64,000 nucleotides of DNA from Hyphomicrobiales bacterium (lineage in GTDB: Bacteria; Pseudomonadota; Alphaproteobacteria; Rhizobiales; Rhizobiaceae). This document shows positions 8,876-16,719 of the stretch, piece by piece. The stretch covers positions 180,936 through 244,935 of the forward strand of contig UCCA01000021.1 in assembly GCA_900470805.1 (NCBI GenBank). Direction: 5' to 3'. Numbering within the stretch: the stretch's first letter is position 1; every line of letters starts with the position of its first letter. The position numbers and the translations under genes are program-made. Under the pieces are notes generated by a model. It saw nothing but the letters and a program-made list of their open reading frames with translations. It was not told where the DNA came from and searched no databases.

Positions 8876-9092
8876 TGAAAGCAAAGTGTATCGACAAGAC
8901 CTGCTTCGGAGACTCGCGCTGGGTGCGCACGGAGGTTGGCCGAAGGATTGGTTCGAAGTTGTTGACGACGAGCCCATCAAGCCACTCCCTCAGGTCCGCG
9001 TCCTAACGCTCGGCATTCCGCTGAACGCAAAGCAGGTCGTCGTCACGGTCTCGGAAGCTGGCGCTAGCTGGCAATGGGACTGCGCTGAGTGA
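8875..9092 (+). CDS. Small phage gene that changes reading frame midway
   Basis: An ATG at 8875, overlapping the preceding stop, opens MKAKCIDKTCFGDSRWVRTE, a clear relative of the N-terminal module of the upstream protein, but this frame stops at 9006. The protein-like continuation (GWPKDWFEVVDDEPIKPLPQ, then VRVLTLGIPLNAKQVVVTVS) lies in another frame, open from 8856 to 9092. Together they would make one protein of about 72 aa. Either a frameshift occurred near 8925-8945, the sequence has an error, or translation shifts frame. Confidence 0.45.
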
Positions 9093-9313
9093 TCTACCTC
9101 CGGTATCGGAACAAGATCGAACTCATCCAATACTGCACGATCTGCAAGGGCAGGGGCTCGATAGCCCACGATGACTGGCGCGATACGCCGGTCGGCCTCT
9201 TCAACTTTGGACACGTTTTGCTTTGCCGATGCATCGGAGGCAAGACCATCTCCTATCCGTGGACACGCGGTAAATCCGTGCCACCTCTGATTTCCAGAAA
9301 GAAGAAAACATGA
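9089..9313 (+). CDS. Small cysteine-rich phage protein (74 aa)
   Basis: A GTG start overlaps the preceding TGA. It contains CTICKGRGS, matching the CxxCxGxG knuckle of DnaJ-type zinc fingers, and a second pair, CRC, 25 residues later, so one zinc site is plausible. The tail is basic (RGKSVPPLISRKKKT). It ends in an ATGA overlap with the next gene. The family is not known to me. Confidence 0.6.
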   Translation: MIYLRYRNKIELIQYCTICKGRGSIAHDDWRDTPVGLFNFGHVLLCRCIGGKTISYPWTRGKSVPPLISRKKKT

Positions 9314-10029
9314 ACAATATTCGCGTAGTCCGCGCACCGAAGAACCGCATCGTCCGCGAGGGGATGCCGATTATGGCTGTCCGTAAACTAGGCCGCCCCA
9401 ACACGCGCCTTCTGGCAGGAAAGACATACGACGTTATCGCAGTAAGGGGCAGTCAGCTCTGCGTCCTCGACGAGGACGGCGATGTTACTTGGACAGATGT
9501 GGACAATTGGTGGGGATTTACACGCACACATATCGGCTATGTGGTCGTGAAGTTCGACGACGCTTTCCGTATCGCTGGCCTCGAAGCTGGCGGAGAGTAT
9601 CCCGTTCAGGCGGAACTCAAGGACCACGTCGATCTCAAGCTCATCTCTGGCCGCGTTCTGCGGGTGAAGAAGAAGCGCGTCACGGCGATCCACTCCAATC
9701 CTCAGGCCGCGACGGAAGAGTACTTCTCGTGGAAGGGAAACCGCGAGCGTGTCGCCTACCAGCAGCGCGAGGCTGAGGCGAAGCGTAAGGCTGCGGAGAA
9801 GGCGAGGGAAGAAGCTGCGGCCAAGACACCTGAACGCACCTATCAGCCGTTCCTAGCATCTTCGGCTCTCGCTGACCTCGCTCGGTACTGTGCGCAGGAT
9901 GTCCTGTGGTCTTCGCAGCTCATGCCTGTAGCCAAGCCTCCGGCTCTGACCATCAACATTCCGGAAGGCAAGACATCGGTCACCATCACGCACGGCGTAC
10001 ACGGCGAGACCCATCTGGCTTTCGCGTAA
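9310..10029 (+). CDS. Hypothetical phage protein (239 aa)
   Basis: Residues 1-130 look like two small beta domains; the first includes VRKLGRPNTRLLAGKTYDVI, similar in style to the RIYSVL modules of its neighbours. A charged helix follows (QQREAEAKRKAAEKAREEAA, about 155-180), then a C-terminal beta segment (INIPEGKTSVTITHGVHG). No enzymatic motif is visible. It is coupled to the upstream gene by ATGA and is the second-last gene of this middle block. Confidence 0.65.
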   Translation: MNNIRVVRAPKNRIVREGMPIMAVRKLGRPNTRLLAGKTYDVIAVRGSQLCVLDEDGDVTWTDVDNWWGFTRTHIGYVVVKFDDAFRIAGLEAGGEYPVQAELKDHVDLKLISGRVLRVKKKRVTAIHSNPQAATEEYFSWKGNRERVAYQQREAEAKRKAAEKAREEAAAKTPERTYQPFLASSALADLARYCAQDVLWSSQLMPVAKPPALTINIPEGKTSVTITHGVHGETHLAFA

Positions 10030-10041
10030 CAAGGATCACCT

Positions 10042-10542
10042 ATGACAATCTACCTCGATCTCGACGGCGTCCTTGCGAACTTCGACAAGCGCGCCATGGG
10101 CATTCTCAATGAGTGCCACTACAGGTACGACTTCATCCACGGCGGTGACGCTTTGTGGTCCCGCCTTCATGGGACCAAGGACTTCTTCGCTGGCATGGAG
10201 AAGATGCCCCGCGCTTGTCTGCTTATTAAGGCTCTGCAAGGTGCCGATGGAAAGCTACGCAGCGACGCCGTCGTGTTGACAGCTCTCCCTTCGACGGGCG
10301 CAGAGGACACCGACAGGCAGAAGCGCGAGTGGTGCGAAAATCATCTTGGCGAAGAAGTTGTGGTCGTCACCTGCAAGACTAAAGAGAAGCCGCTTTATTG
10401 CCAGCCTGGCGACATCCTCATCGACGATCGCACGGTCAACCGCGAAGCATGGGAAGCAGCTGGAGGCTACTTCATCTGGCACAAGGATGCTGAGATGGAC
10501 ACGACCTTGGCAATCCTCAGAACGCTCAAGGTTATCGCATAA
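10042..10542 (+). CDS. HAD-fold 5'(3')-deoxyribonucleotidase-like protein
   Basis: A 166-aa protein starting with the HAD nucleophile motif, YLDLDGVLANFD (Asp6, Asp8). Motif II is VVLTALPSTG and motif IV is DILIDDRTVN. This arrangement matches the small NT5C-like nucleotidases of phages and bacteria that dephosphorylate deoxynucleoside monophosphates. A role in reshaping the dNTP pool during replication is likely. It closes the first middle block, with a composite promoter-like element directly downstream. Confidence 0.8.
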   Translation: MTIYLDLDGVLANFDKRAMGILNECHYRYDFIHGGDALWSRLHGTKDFFAGMEKMPRACLLIKALQGADGKLRSDAVVLTALPSTGAEDTDRQKREWCENHLGEEVVVVTCKTKEKPLYCQPGDILIDDRTVNREAWEAAGGYFIWHKDAEMDTTLAILRTLKVIA

Positions 10543-10543
10543 T

Positions 10544-10586
10544 CTCTCACTCTCAATAATGAGAATAAGAGTGACGCACCTGATAG
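10544..10586 (+). promoter_or_regulatory. Composite element: CTCTCACT plus repeat copy C
   Basis: CTCTCACTCTCAATAATGAG runs straight into GAATAAGAGTGACGCACCTG. Both repeat families are present as at 6792. It lies between the nucleotidase gene and the block that begins the DNA replication and lysis genes. Confidence 0.5.
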
Positions 10587-10614
10587 AATAATTCGCAAAC
10601 CACACGGACCTCCC

Positions 10615-10929
10615 ATGAGACTCGATCCCCTAAGGCTCGGCCATATGCCCCTCAATGGGCCTGTGACCGTGGCTCTCCTCATCGCCGATGCCACGCAGAA
10701 TGTCCGATCGCCGGAAGAACGTGCAGCCGGAGCGATGCTCTTCCTCCAGACCTACCTCGACGTCCTTGGTGAAGACCCTCAGGACGTCGCCACTGTGGTG
10801 CAGAACATGCTCCGCAAAGCCGAAACCGTACAGCGCGGACGCATCACTGCGCTCGCCGAGTACATCAAGGATGAGATGCTTAAGCAGGTGACTGCCGACG
10901 ACATCCTCGGATCGCCTGATGAATTCTGA
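10615..10929 (+). CDS. Hypothetical phage protein (104 aa)
   Basis: First gene after promoter-like copy C. It is mostly helical, with no signal or cysteine pattern (GPVTVALLIADATQNVRSPE, later RITALAEYIKDEMLKQ). It overlaps the next gene by 11 bases. No family recognised. Placement just before SSB suggests a replication-period role, which is inference. Confidence 0.65.
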   Translation: MRLDPLRLGHMPLNGPVTVALLIADATQNVRSPEERAAGAMLFLQTYLDVLGEDPQDVATVVQNMLRKAETVQRGRITALAEYIKDEMLKQVTADDILGSPDEF

Positions 10930-11107
10930 CATCGACATCAAGACCCTCTCTCCCTCAGCCCTCCGCGTCCTCAACCACGCGGTCGGCGAATTCAAATCCC
11001 TCGGCTACATCGACTCGGTCACCGCTATGGACCTGACCCTCGAAGGCATCGACCCCGATGATGCTCTCGACTTTGCCGAGGCGTACATCGAAAGCACAAC
11101 GCATTGA
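10919..11107 (+). CDS. Hypothetical phage protein (62 aa)
   Basis: A small acidic helical protein (MNSDIDIKTLSPSALRVLNH, then GIDPDDALDFAEAYIESTTH). It overlaps genes on both sides, so it is part of one translational unit with SSB. No family recognised. Confidence 0.65.
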   Translation: MNSDIDIKTLSPSALRVLNHAVGEFKSLGYIDSVTAMDLTLEGIDPDDALDFAEAYIESTTH

Positions 11108-11826
11108 CCACCAAGCGTAAGTACGAAGTGAAGACCTCCCTCAAGGGAACGCTGGTCTTCCCGCATTTCAACATCCCCGACAGCAAGTTCACAAAGCCTG
11201 GCAATCGGCCTGACTATCGCGGCAAACTCCGCGTGGACAAGACCGTCTTCGCAACGTCCGGCTGGCAGAAGTACCTCGACGACCTGGCGGAAGCCGCTCT
11301 CGATAACGCTACCGATCAGCAGGGCCAGCCGCTCTCGCCGGTAAACAAGGCCAAGGCGAAAGCCAAGGGTCTCGTGAAGCCTTACTCTCAGGCGTACGAT
11401 AAGGACGGCAATGAGCTGCCTTACTTCGACGTCAGCTTCAAGGTCTCGGACGGCGGCATCGATACCAAGACCGGCGAAGAGTACAGCAACAAGCCCAAGC
11501 AGTTCGATACGTCGAGCCCTCCCAAGACCGTGGACCTTACGCTCCGCAGCGGGACCGAGGCTAAGGTCAGCTATACGGTGTTCCCGTGGGCGACCGCAGC
11601 TCTCGGCTATGGCATTACGCTCCGGCCTAAGGCCATCCAGATCTTCAAGCTCGCAACTTCCGGCACGGCCGACGCTGCATTCTTCGGCTTCGAAGGTGAC
11701 GAAGATGGCTACCATGCAGATGAGACCGGCGCAGAGGCGTTCGGCAATCAGGACGCTGGTGGCTATCAGTCCGGCTCGCAGTCGAGCGGTGCTGGCATCG
11801 ACGACATGGAAGACATTCCTTTCTGA
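11104..11826 (+). CDS. T7 gp2.5-like single-stranded DNA-binding protein
   Basis: 240 aa, against 232 in T7 gp2.5. A TTG start overlaps the preceding gene. The core begins with VKTSLKGTLVFPHFNIPDSK, and the C-terminus is a Gly/Ser linker with an acidic tail ending DDMEDIPF. That matches the gp2.5 tail with a terminal Phe, which contacts the phage polymerase and primase-helicase. It coats ssDNA and coordinates the replisome. Endonuclease I follows directly, exactly as in T7. Confidence 0.85.
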   Translation: MTTKRKYEVKTSLKGTLVFPHFNIPDSKFTKPGNRPDYRGKLRVDKTVFATSGWQKYLDDLAEAALDNATDQQGQPLSPVNKAKAKAKGLVKPYSQAYDKDGNELPYFDVSFKVSDGGIDTKTGEEYSNKPKQFDTSSPPKTVDLTLRSGTEAKVSYTVFPWATAALGYGITLRPKAIQIFKLATSGTADAAFFGFEGDEDGYHADETGAEAFGNQDAGGYQSGSQSSGAGIDDMEDIPF

Positions 11827-12317
11827 TGACCATCAAGAACCGCAAACCTCAGCAGAGGGACGGGTTCCGATCGACACTGGAAACTTCCAACGCTCGCCTC
11901 ATGACAGGGGCGGGCGTGGACTTCGAGTACGAGAAGCATCGGCTCTTCTATGTGGTCCCCGCACGGGTCGCCTCATACAAGCCTGACTTCGTGCTGGCCA
12001 ATGGCATCATCATCGAGACCAAGGGTCTCTTCGACGCCGAGGATCGCCAGCATCACATCCTCCTAAAGCAGCAGTACCCTGACCTCGACGTTCGCTTCGT
12101 GTTCAGCCGGTCTGCATCCACGCTCACGTCCGTCTTCAAGAAGAATGCCGATGGCACGAAGACCCGTCGAGACAACGCAATCACCTACGCCAAGTGGTGC
12201 GAGACGCACGGCTTTCTCTACGCTGACAAGGTTCCGCCAATGGCGTGGCTGACGGAGGCGCATGACGAAGTCCGTTGGTCCGCCATCCGACAGGCAGAAA
12301 GCAAGCCGGAACTGTGA
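11826..12317 (+). CDS. T7 gp3-like endonuclease I (Holliday junction resolvase)
   Basis: 163 aa, against 149 in T7. The catalytic nuclease signature is intact: upstream Glu in RSTLE, then YKPDFVLANGIIIETKG, with the metal ligands Asp, Glu and Lys of the PD-(D/E)xK type, followed by DLDVRFVFSRS. It cuts branched DNA and helps degrade host DNA. It overlaps SSB by one base and the endolysin by four. The C-terminus (FLYADKVPPMAWL) also matches the family. Confidence 0.9.
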   Translation: MTIKNRKPQQRDGFRSTLETSNARLMTGAGVDFEYEKHRLFYVVPARVASYKPDFVLANGIIIETKGLFDAEDRQHHILLKQQYPDLDVRFVFSRSASTLTSVFKKNADGTKTRRDNAITYAKWCETHGFLYADKVPPMAWLTEAHDEVRWSAIRQAESKPEL

Positions 12318-12892
12318 TCAACCGCAAGCACTTCTTCGACGCCGTCCGCCCAATGCACGGCGACAAGCTCTCCTCCAAGCAGGTCGTCAACTACTCGGTC
12401 CTTCTCAATGAATGGGAAGCCAAGTGGTCGGACCTGCCTATCGAGTACTTCGCGTACATGCTTGCGACCCTGCATCATGAATGCGCAAAGACCGTCGAGC
12501 CCATCACTGAGTTCGGTCCTAAGACCTACTTCGCCAAGTACGGCAAGGGGACACTGGCCAAGCTCCTCGGCAACACAGCGCTGGCCGATGGCTATGCCTT
12601 CCGTGGCCGTGGGTGGGTCCAGCTGACCGGCCGCAGGAACTACTATGTGGCCAGCAAGAAGATCGGCGTGAACCTGGTCGCCAATCCAGACCTCGCCCTA
12701 GACCCGACGATCGCGACCAAGATCCTGTTCAACGGCATGACCGAAGGCTGGTTCACCACGAAGCGCCTCCGAGACTACATGGTCAAAGGTGTCTTCCAGC
12801 CGGTCAACGCTCGCCGGATCATCAACGGCACCGACAAGGCCGCGCTTATCGCCGGTTACTACGCGTCCTTCCTCAAGGCTCTGACCAAGTGA
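12314..12892 (+). CDS. GH19-type endolysin (chitinase-like lysozyme)
   Basis: A 192-aa muralytic enzyme. The GTG at 12314 overlaps the endonuclease stop and is preferred to the earlier ATG inside that gene. The family hallmarks are LHHECAKTVEPITEFG (catalytic Glu region) and YAFRGRGWVQLTGRRNY. It takes the place of T7 gene 3.5 amidase, which occupies the same position but is unrelated in sequence. No signal peptide, so it needs a holin. It starts a lysis cassette extending to about 13.75 kb. Confidence 0.85.
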   Translation: MINRKHFFDAVRPMHGDKLSSKQVVNYSVLLNEWEAKWSDLPIEYFAYMLATLHHECAKTVEPITEFGPKTYFAKYGKGTLAKLLGNTALADGYAFRGRGWVQLTGRRNYYVASKKIGVNLVANPDLALDPTIATKILFNGMTEGWFTTKRLRDYMVKGVFQPVNARRIINGTDKAALIAGYYASFLKALTK

Positions 12893-12993
12893 TGGACAAT
12901 GGACTTCTCCCGGCCCTCCTATTCGGAGTGGTCTGGCTAGCGTGCTGCCTCTTCATCGCACGTGCAATCCACAAATTAGGAACACCATCATGA
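12892..12993 (+). CDS. Very small membrane protein (33 aa), lysis cassette
   Basis: ATG overlaps the endolysin stop. The product is one hydrophobic helix (LLPALLFGVVWLACCLFIAR) with a short basic tail. Its location beside the endolysin makes a holin-like or accessory lysis role possible. Confidence 0.55.
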   Translation: MDNGLLPALLFGVVWLACCLFIARAIHKLGTPS

Positions 12994-13145
12994 ATTTCAT
13001 CACTGAGAATTGGGAAGGCATCGTTGCCGCCCTCACGGCTGTCGTTGTCCTCGCAGACAAGATCGCCAAGCTGACCAAGACCACGAAGGATGACGAGTTC
13101 ATCGCCAAGGTCGAAGCTGCACTCGGCGTCCTCGGCACCAAGTAA
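12990..13145 (+). CDS. Small membrane protein (51 aa), lysis cassette
   Basis: ATG overlaps the previous stop. Residues 8-24 (EGIVAALTAVVVLADKI) are hydrophobic; the rest is charged and helical (KLTKTTKDDEFIAKVEAALG). This plan is common among small phage holin-type proteins. It directly precedes the spanin pair. Confidence 0.6.
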   Translation: MNFITENWEGIVAALTAVVVLADKIAKLTKTTKDDEFIAKVEAALGVLGTK

Positions 13146-13366
13146 TGCTCAAGGCCATCGTATCGTTCATCGTTGCGGTGGCCGCTCGCTTCCTCGAAGC
13201 CCTGTACGACAAGCAGGTCGAGGAGCAGCTGCGCCGCGCCAAGGTTGAAGCCGAGCTTAATGCTCTCGTTACTGAAAGTGAGAATGCCCGTGCGCAAGTT
13301 ACTTCTAGTCCTGACCTTAAGTCTGCCGTTGGCCGCTTGCGTCAGTTCGCAGCCGACAGTGACTAG
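13145..13366 (+). CDS. Rz-like inner-membrane spanin subunit (73 aa)
   Basis: The N-terminal membrane segment (AIVSFIVAVAARFLEALY) is followed by a long helical periplasmic part (EEQLRRAKVEAELNALVTES). The lipoprotein gene starting at 13284 lies in another frame inside its 3' half. An i-spanin with a partly embedded o-spanin is the classic Rz/Rz1 layout, so the pair probably fuses inner and outer membranes at lysis. The assignment rests on architecture, not on sequence family. Confidence 0.65.
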   Translation: MLKAIVSFIVAVAARFLEALYDKQVEEQLRRAKVEAELNALVTESENARAQVTSSPDLKSAVGRLRQFAADSD

Positions 13367-13535
13367 GGCAGGGGTCGCCGCGATTTGTCCGGTCCCCATG
13401 TCCAAGGCCGAGGCTAACGCTTCTGCCGACTTCTTCGACAACACGCCTCCGGATGATCCTCAGGCCCTGCTTGTCGCTGACCTCCTCATTCGTCTCAACT
13501 CTGAGACCAAGATCTGCCGAAAGGGCAAGCTGTGA
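13284..13535 (+). CDS. Rz1-like outer-membrane lipoprotein spanin (83 aa)
   Basis: Begins MPVRKLLLVLTLSLPLAAC, a lipoprotein signal with lipobox LAAC and lipidated Cys19, then a Ser/Pro-containing mature part. It starts inside the Rz-like gene in a different frame and extends 169 bases beyond it. Together these give a standard two-component spanin. It ends in a 4-base overlap with the next membrane protein. Confidence 0.7.
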   Translation: MPVRKLLLVLTLSLPLAACVSSQPTVTRAGVAAICPVPMSKAEANASADFFDNTPPDDPQALLVADLLIRLNSETKICRKGKL

Positions 13536-13750
13536 GCCGCATCAAGATCTTCTACCTGTCCGTGCTTGTCGTCCTGCTTACGGTCTGGCGACAGGCCACG
13601 GTTTGGAACGTCGTGTTCTTCGTTCCTGTCCTACTCATCCGCGTCCCGGTCATGGGTATCGCACTTATCATCGACAAGCTGTCTCGTCTTATCGAGGCTG
13701 TCGATGACGCGGGTCTCCTTCCGTACCTCAAGTGGAACTACGCGGACTAA
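13532..13750 (+). CDS. Membrane protein of the lysis cassette (72 aa)
   Basis: GTG start overlapping the spanin stop. Two hydrophobic stretches are visible (IFYLSVLVVLLTVW and VVFFVPVLLIRVPVMGIALI), followed by a short acidic tail. The topology would suit a holin or antiholin. No sequence family recognised. Confidence 0.6.
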   Translation: MSRIKIFYLSVLVVLLTVWRQATVWNVVFFVPVLLIRVPVMGIALIIDKLSRLIEAVDDAGLLPYLKWNYAD

Positions 13751-13752
13751 CC

Positions 13753-13776
13753 CTCTCACTCCGATTACTGGAAGCA
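13753..13776 (+). promoter_or_regulatory. CTCTCACT element before the HTH gene
   Basis: CTCTCACTCCGATTACTGGA lies 18 bases before the next start codon. It resembles the string at 6843. One of the recurrent gene-proximal elements, possibly a phage-polymerase promoter. Confidence 0.4.
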
Positions 13777-13778
13777 AT

Positions 13779-14027
13779 ATGACCCATAAAGAATTCGTCG
13801 ACCAGATCAACGTCAACGGTCTCTCGCCGCAGTGCCGTACGCTCTACCGTCACCTGACACAGCGCAAGGCCGCTGGCATCAGCCAGATGGAAGCGACACT
13901 CCTCTACAAGATCATGGCCCTGCCACGGCGTATCGCCGACCTTAAGGAAGCTGGCATCCACATCAAGGCTGAGAACAAGGTCGATCAGACCGGCACTCGT
14001 TACGCCCGCTATTCGCTGGAAGCCTGA
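13779..14027 (+). CDS. Small helix-turn-helix protein (82 aa)
   Basis: A winged-helix layout: TLYRHLTQRKAAGISQMEAT supplies the first helices, YKIMALPRRIADLKEAG the recognition helix, and IHIKAENKVDQTGTRYARYS the wing. This pattern is common in small phage HTH proteins encoded near replication genes. It starts a block leading to the primase-helicase. The target is unknown. Confidence 0.65.
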   Translation: MTHKEFVDQINVNGLSPQCRTLYRHLTQRKAAGISQMEATLLYKIMALPRRIADLKEAGIHIKAENKVDQTGTRYARYSLEA

Positions 14028-14029
14028 GC

Positions 14030-14626
14030 ATGAAGGGTGTCAATCTCTTCACGCCACCAATGCTCGGCGTAGCGCTGGCCCTGACGTCGTTCTTCCCCGG
14101 CACCATCCTAGCAGGTGGAGCCCTTCGCGATCTCAACGCTGGCCTTCCGCTGTCCGCGATCAAAGACTTGGACTTCTTCGTCCCGTTCGACACGCCGGAA
14201 GAGGAGGTCGCTGGTCTCCTTGACGACTGCGGATGGTCCGACATTACGCAGCGCTGCTCGCATTACTTCATGAAGGGTTCCGATGGGACCGTCGAGCAGA
14301 GCATCCAGTTCAGCCGACAAGGCCAGCCTGACGTCAATGTCATCTGGATGGCCGAAGGCAACCGGCCGATCGACCGCATGTCCAAGTTCGACTTCGGCGC
14401 TTGCCAGATCGTATGGGACGGGCGGCAGTATCACACGACCAGCGCCTACATCGACGACATGGCGAACCGGACGTTCACTCTGATCCGAGCCGACACCAAG
14501 GAGCAGTACGACCGCTCTATGCAGCGTTGGGCTCGCATCTCCGAGCGGTACGAAGGCTGGCGTCTGATCATCCCTCGGCCGTTCCTTGAGCAGCATACGG
14601 ACATCGGTCTGGTGACCTTTGGCTGA
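14030..14626 (+). CDS. Phage nucleotidyltransferase-like protein
   Basis: A 198-aa protein with the head-domain signature of the polymerase-beta/poly(A)-CCA nucleotidyltransferase superfamily: GGALRD (29-34), then IKDLDFFVP with the acidic pair D46 and D48. The remainder does not resemble a full CCA-adding enzyme; it is shorter and lacks an obvious tRNA-binding body. It lies two bases after the HTH gene and overlaps the small gene that follows. The substrate could be RNA, a nucleotide or a protein; this cannot be told from sequence. Confidence 0.65.
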   Translation: MKGVNLFTPPMLGVALALTSFFPGTILAGGALRDLNAGLPLSAIKDLDFFVPFDTPEEEVAGLLDDCGWSDITQRCSHYFMKGSDGTVEQSIQFSRQGQPDVNVIWMAEGNRPIDRMSKFDFGACQIVWDGRQYHTTSAYIDDMANRTFTLIRADTKEQYDRSMQRWARISERYEGWRLIIPRPFLEQHTDIGLVTFG

Positions 14627-14783
14627 CAGGCATGACGACCTCTTCTCGCACTACTTCAAGGCAGCACAGGGCAATCTAATCGATGCCCTGGCGCTTGCCG
14701 TTGACGACCTCATAAAGCTCGGCGGACTGGTCTCGGCCGGTTACGTCCGTGTAAACAAAGACGGAAAGCATGTCAGAAAATGA
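14619..14783 (+). CDS. Small hypothetical protein (54 aa) coupled to primase
   Basis: A TTG at 14619 overlaps the nucleotidyltransferase stop; the frame runs into the primase gene with a 14-base overlap. The product is helical (ADRHDDLFSHYFKAAQGNLI, then ALAVDDLIKLGGLVSAGYVR). The tight overlaps on both sides are the main support. Confidence 0.5.
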   Translation: MADRHDDLFSHYFKAAQGNLIDALALAVDDLIKLGGLVSAGYVRVNKDGKHVRK

Positions 14784-16416
14784 ATACCCTCAGAGCGAAC
14801 TCGTATCCAAGGGACCATGTGAACAGTGCGGCAGCTCTGACGCGAACGCTCTCTACACTGATGGACACACGCATTGCTTCTCCTGCGGCTCCACTAAGGG
14901 CGGAGATGGCCCTGTTGATGGCGGAACGCACAGCTCTAAGCCGGTGCCTAAAGACTTTCTAGAAGGCATCTACCGAGCGCTATCGACCCGCAAGCTGACC
15001 GAGGAAACCTGCCGACGCTGCAACTACAAGGTAGGCAAAATGTATACGGGCGAGTTCGTCCGCATCATCCCTGTCACCAAGAAGGGACAAGTCGTCGGCC
15101 AGAAGATCAAGCCTGAGGACAAGGACGAAACGTTCGCGATCGGTGATTGCAACAAGAACGAAATGTTCATGCAGTCCATGTTTAAGGGCGGCGGCAAACA
15201 GCTGATCATTACCGAGGGCGAAGAGGACGCGATGAGTGTCTACCAGCTGCTCGGCTATAAGTGGCCGGTGGTCTCAGTGACCAAGGGAGCTGACGGCGCG
15301 CTTAAGGACATCAAGCGGAACATCGAGTTCGTCGAAGGCTACGACCGTGTCATCTTCATGTTCGACATGGATGCTCCCGGCCGCGCCGCAGTGGACGAAT
15401 GCGCCAGCATCCTAACGCCTGGCAAAGCGCACAACGCCTCTCTTCCTCGTAAGGACGCATCTGAATGCCTAGTCGCTGGAGACGGGGCTGCAGTGGTGTC
15501 CGCTGTATTCGAGTGCAAGGTCTGGCGACCGGACGGCGTGTTCACCCTCGACGAGATCTTCGAAGAGGCCATCAAGCCGGTAGAGCAGGGCCTTCCATGG
15601 TGCATCCCTGAGATGACCAAGTGGACCTACGGCCGTCGAGGTGGGGAGCTTATCGGCTTCGGCGCTGGCACTGGCGTAGGCAAGACCGACTTCTTCACAC
15701 AACAGATCATCTATGACGTCATCGAGCTGGACCAAAATGTCGGCATCATCTTCCTCGAACAGCACCGCGCTGAGACCGCAAACCGTCTTGCTGGCAAGAT
15801 GGCAGGTAAGCCATTCCATGTGCCTGACGGATCGTGGACTGATGATGAGCGTGTGGCCGCGATCAGAAAGCTTGCAGATACAGGCCGTGTCAATATCTAC
15901 TCCAGCTTCGGGGTAGCCGATTGGGACCGCGTCAAGGTCATCATCCGATCGATGGTCGTACAGCAGGGCGCAAAGCTCATCTACCTCGACCACCTCACTG
16001 CGCTTGCCGACCCTGCACGGGAACGCGAAAGCCTTGAGCAGATCATGGGTGAACTCGCATCGCTCTGCCAAGAGCTAGGCTGCATCATCCACTATATCTC
16101 GCACCTATCGACGCCGGAAGGAAAGTCGCATGAAGAAGGTGGGCAAGTATCGCTCCGTCACTTCAAGGGGGCGAGGGCCATTGGTTTCTGGACGTTCTTC
16201 GCTTTTGGCATCGAGCGCAACAAAGCGGCCGAAGATCCAGCCGAGCGACTGGTCACGACTATCCGCTGCATTAAGGATCGCTTTACGGGTCGTGCCGATG
16301 GCATGACTACGAAGGTGAAGATGGATCACAAGACCACGCGCCTCAATCCATACATAGGCTTCGACGTCGAGCAGTTCGATAACACTCCGGACTACGACAG
16401 CGCAGCTTTGCCCTGA
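14770..16416 (+). CDS. T7 gp4-like primase-helicase
   Basis: 548 aa, against 566 in T7 gp4A. The N-terminal zinc ribbon (C17, C20, C36, C39, with DGHTHCFSCG) reads the primase recognition site. A TOPRIM domain follows (ITEGEEDAMSVYQ and IFMFDMDAPGR). The C-terminal RecA-like helicase has Walker A GAGTGVGKTDFF (Lys305) and a conserved IYLDHL segment for Walker B. It unwinds the fork and makes primers for the phage polymerase. The C-terminus is acidic, as in T7. Confidence 0.95.
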   Translation: MSENEYPQSELVSKGPCEQCGSSDANALYTDGHTHCFSCGSTKGGDGPVDGGTHSSKPVPKDFLEGIYRALSTRKLTEETCRRCNYKVGKMYTGEFVRIIPVTKKGQVVGQKIKPEDKDETFAIGDCNKNEMFMQSMFKGGGKQLIITEGEEDAMSVYQLLGYKWPVVSVTKGADGALKDIKRNIEFVEGYDRVIFMFDMDAPGRAAVDECASILTPGKAHNASLPRKDASECLVAGDGAAVVSAVFECKVWRPDGVFTLDEIFEEAIKPVEQGLPWCIPEMTKWTYGRRGGELIGFGAGTGVGKTDFFTQQIIYDVIELDQNVGIIFLEQHRAETANRLAGKMAGKPFHVPDGSWTDDERVAAIRKLADTGRVNIYSSFGVADWDRVKVIIRSMVVQQGAKLIYLDHLTALADPARERESLEQIMGELASLCQELGCIIHYISHLSTPEGKSHEEGGQVSLRHFKGARAIGFWTFFAFGIERNKAAEDPAERLVTTIRCIKDRFTGRADGMTTKVKMDHKTTRLNPYIGFDVEQFDNTPDYDSAALP

Positions 16417-16418
16417 TC

Positions 16419-16446
16419 CTCTCACTCTCGGAATTGACGAATGAGA
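16419..16446 (+). promoter_or_regulatory. CTCTCACT/AATGAGA element before DNA polymerase region
   Basis: CTCTCACTCTCGGAATTGAC is followed by GAATGAGA, which runs into the next possible start codon. One of the recurrent elements between gene blocks. Confidence 0.4.
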
Positions 16447-16719
16447 AACCGCTTCATGATGCAGGACGAGATGAACGACCTGCATAGGCAGCTTGGCGAG
16501 CAGCGCCGCGCCTACCGCGAACTCGAACGCTACGCCGACCACCTCTCGGCGCAGCTTCTCGAATACCAATTGAAAGAACCCAATGCCTCCGATCACACCG
16601 ACGAAGGAGTGGTTGCTATGGGACTTGGAGACGAACGGCTTCTTGGCCGTTGTATCGAAAATCCACTGCGTAGCCATACTCGACATCAAGACGGGTGCGA
16701 CCTTCCGCTATGGGCCTGA
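16441..16719 (+). CDS. Possible small coiled-coil protein overlapping DNA polymerase start
   Basis: The first 45 residues (MQDEMNDLHRQLGEQRRAYR, ERYADHLSAQLLEYQLKE) look like a genuine helical protein. The last 45 overlap the polymerase gene in another frame and look random. It fills the gap between primase and polymerase, so a real gene with a long overlap, or a leader that merely happens to be open, are both possible. Confidence 0.35.
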   Translation: MRNRFMMQDEMNDLHRQLGEQRRAYRELERYADHLSAQLLEYQLKEPNASDHTDEGVVAMGLGDERLLGRCIENPLRSHTRHQDGCDLPLWA

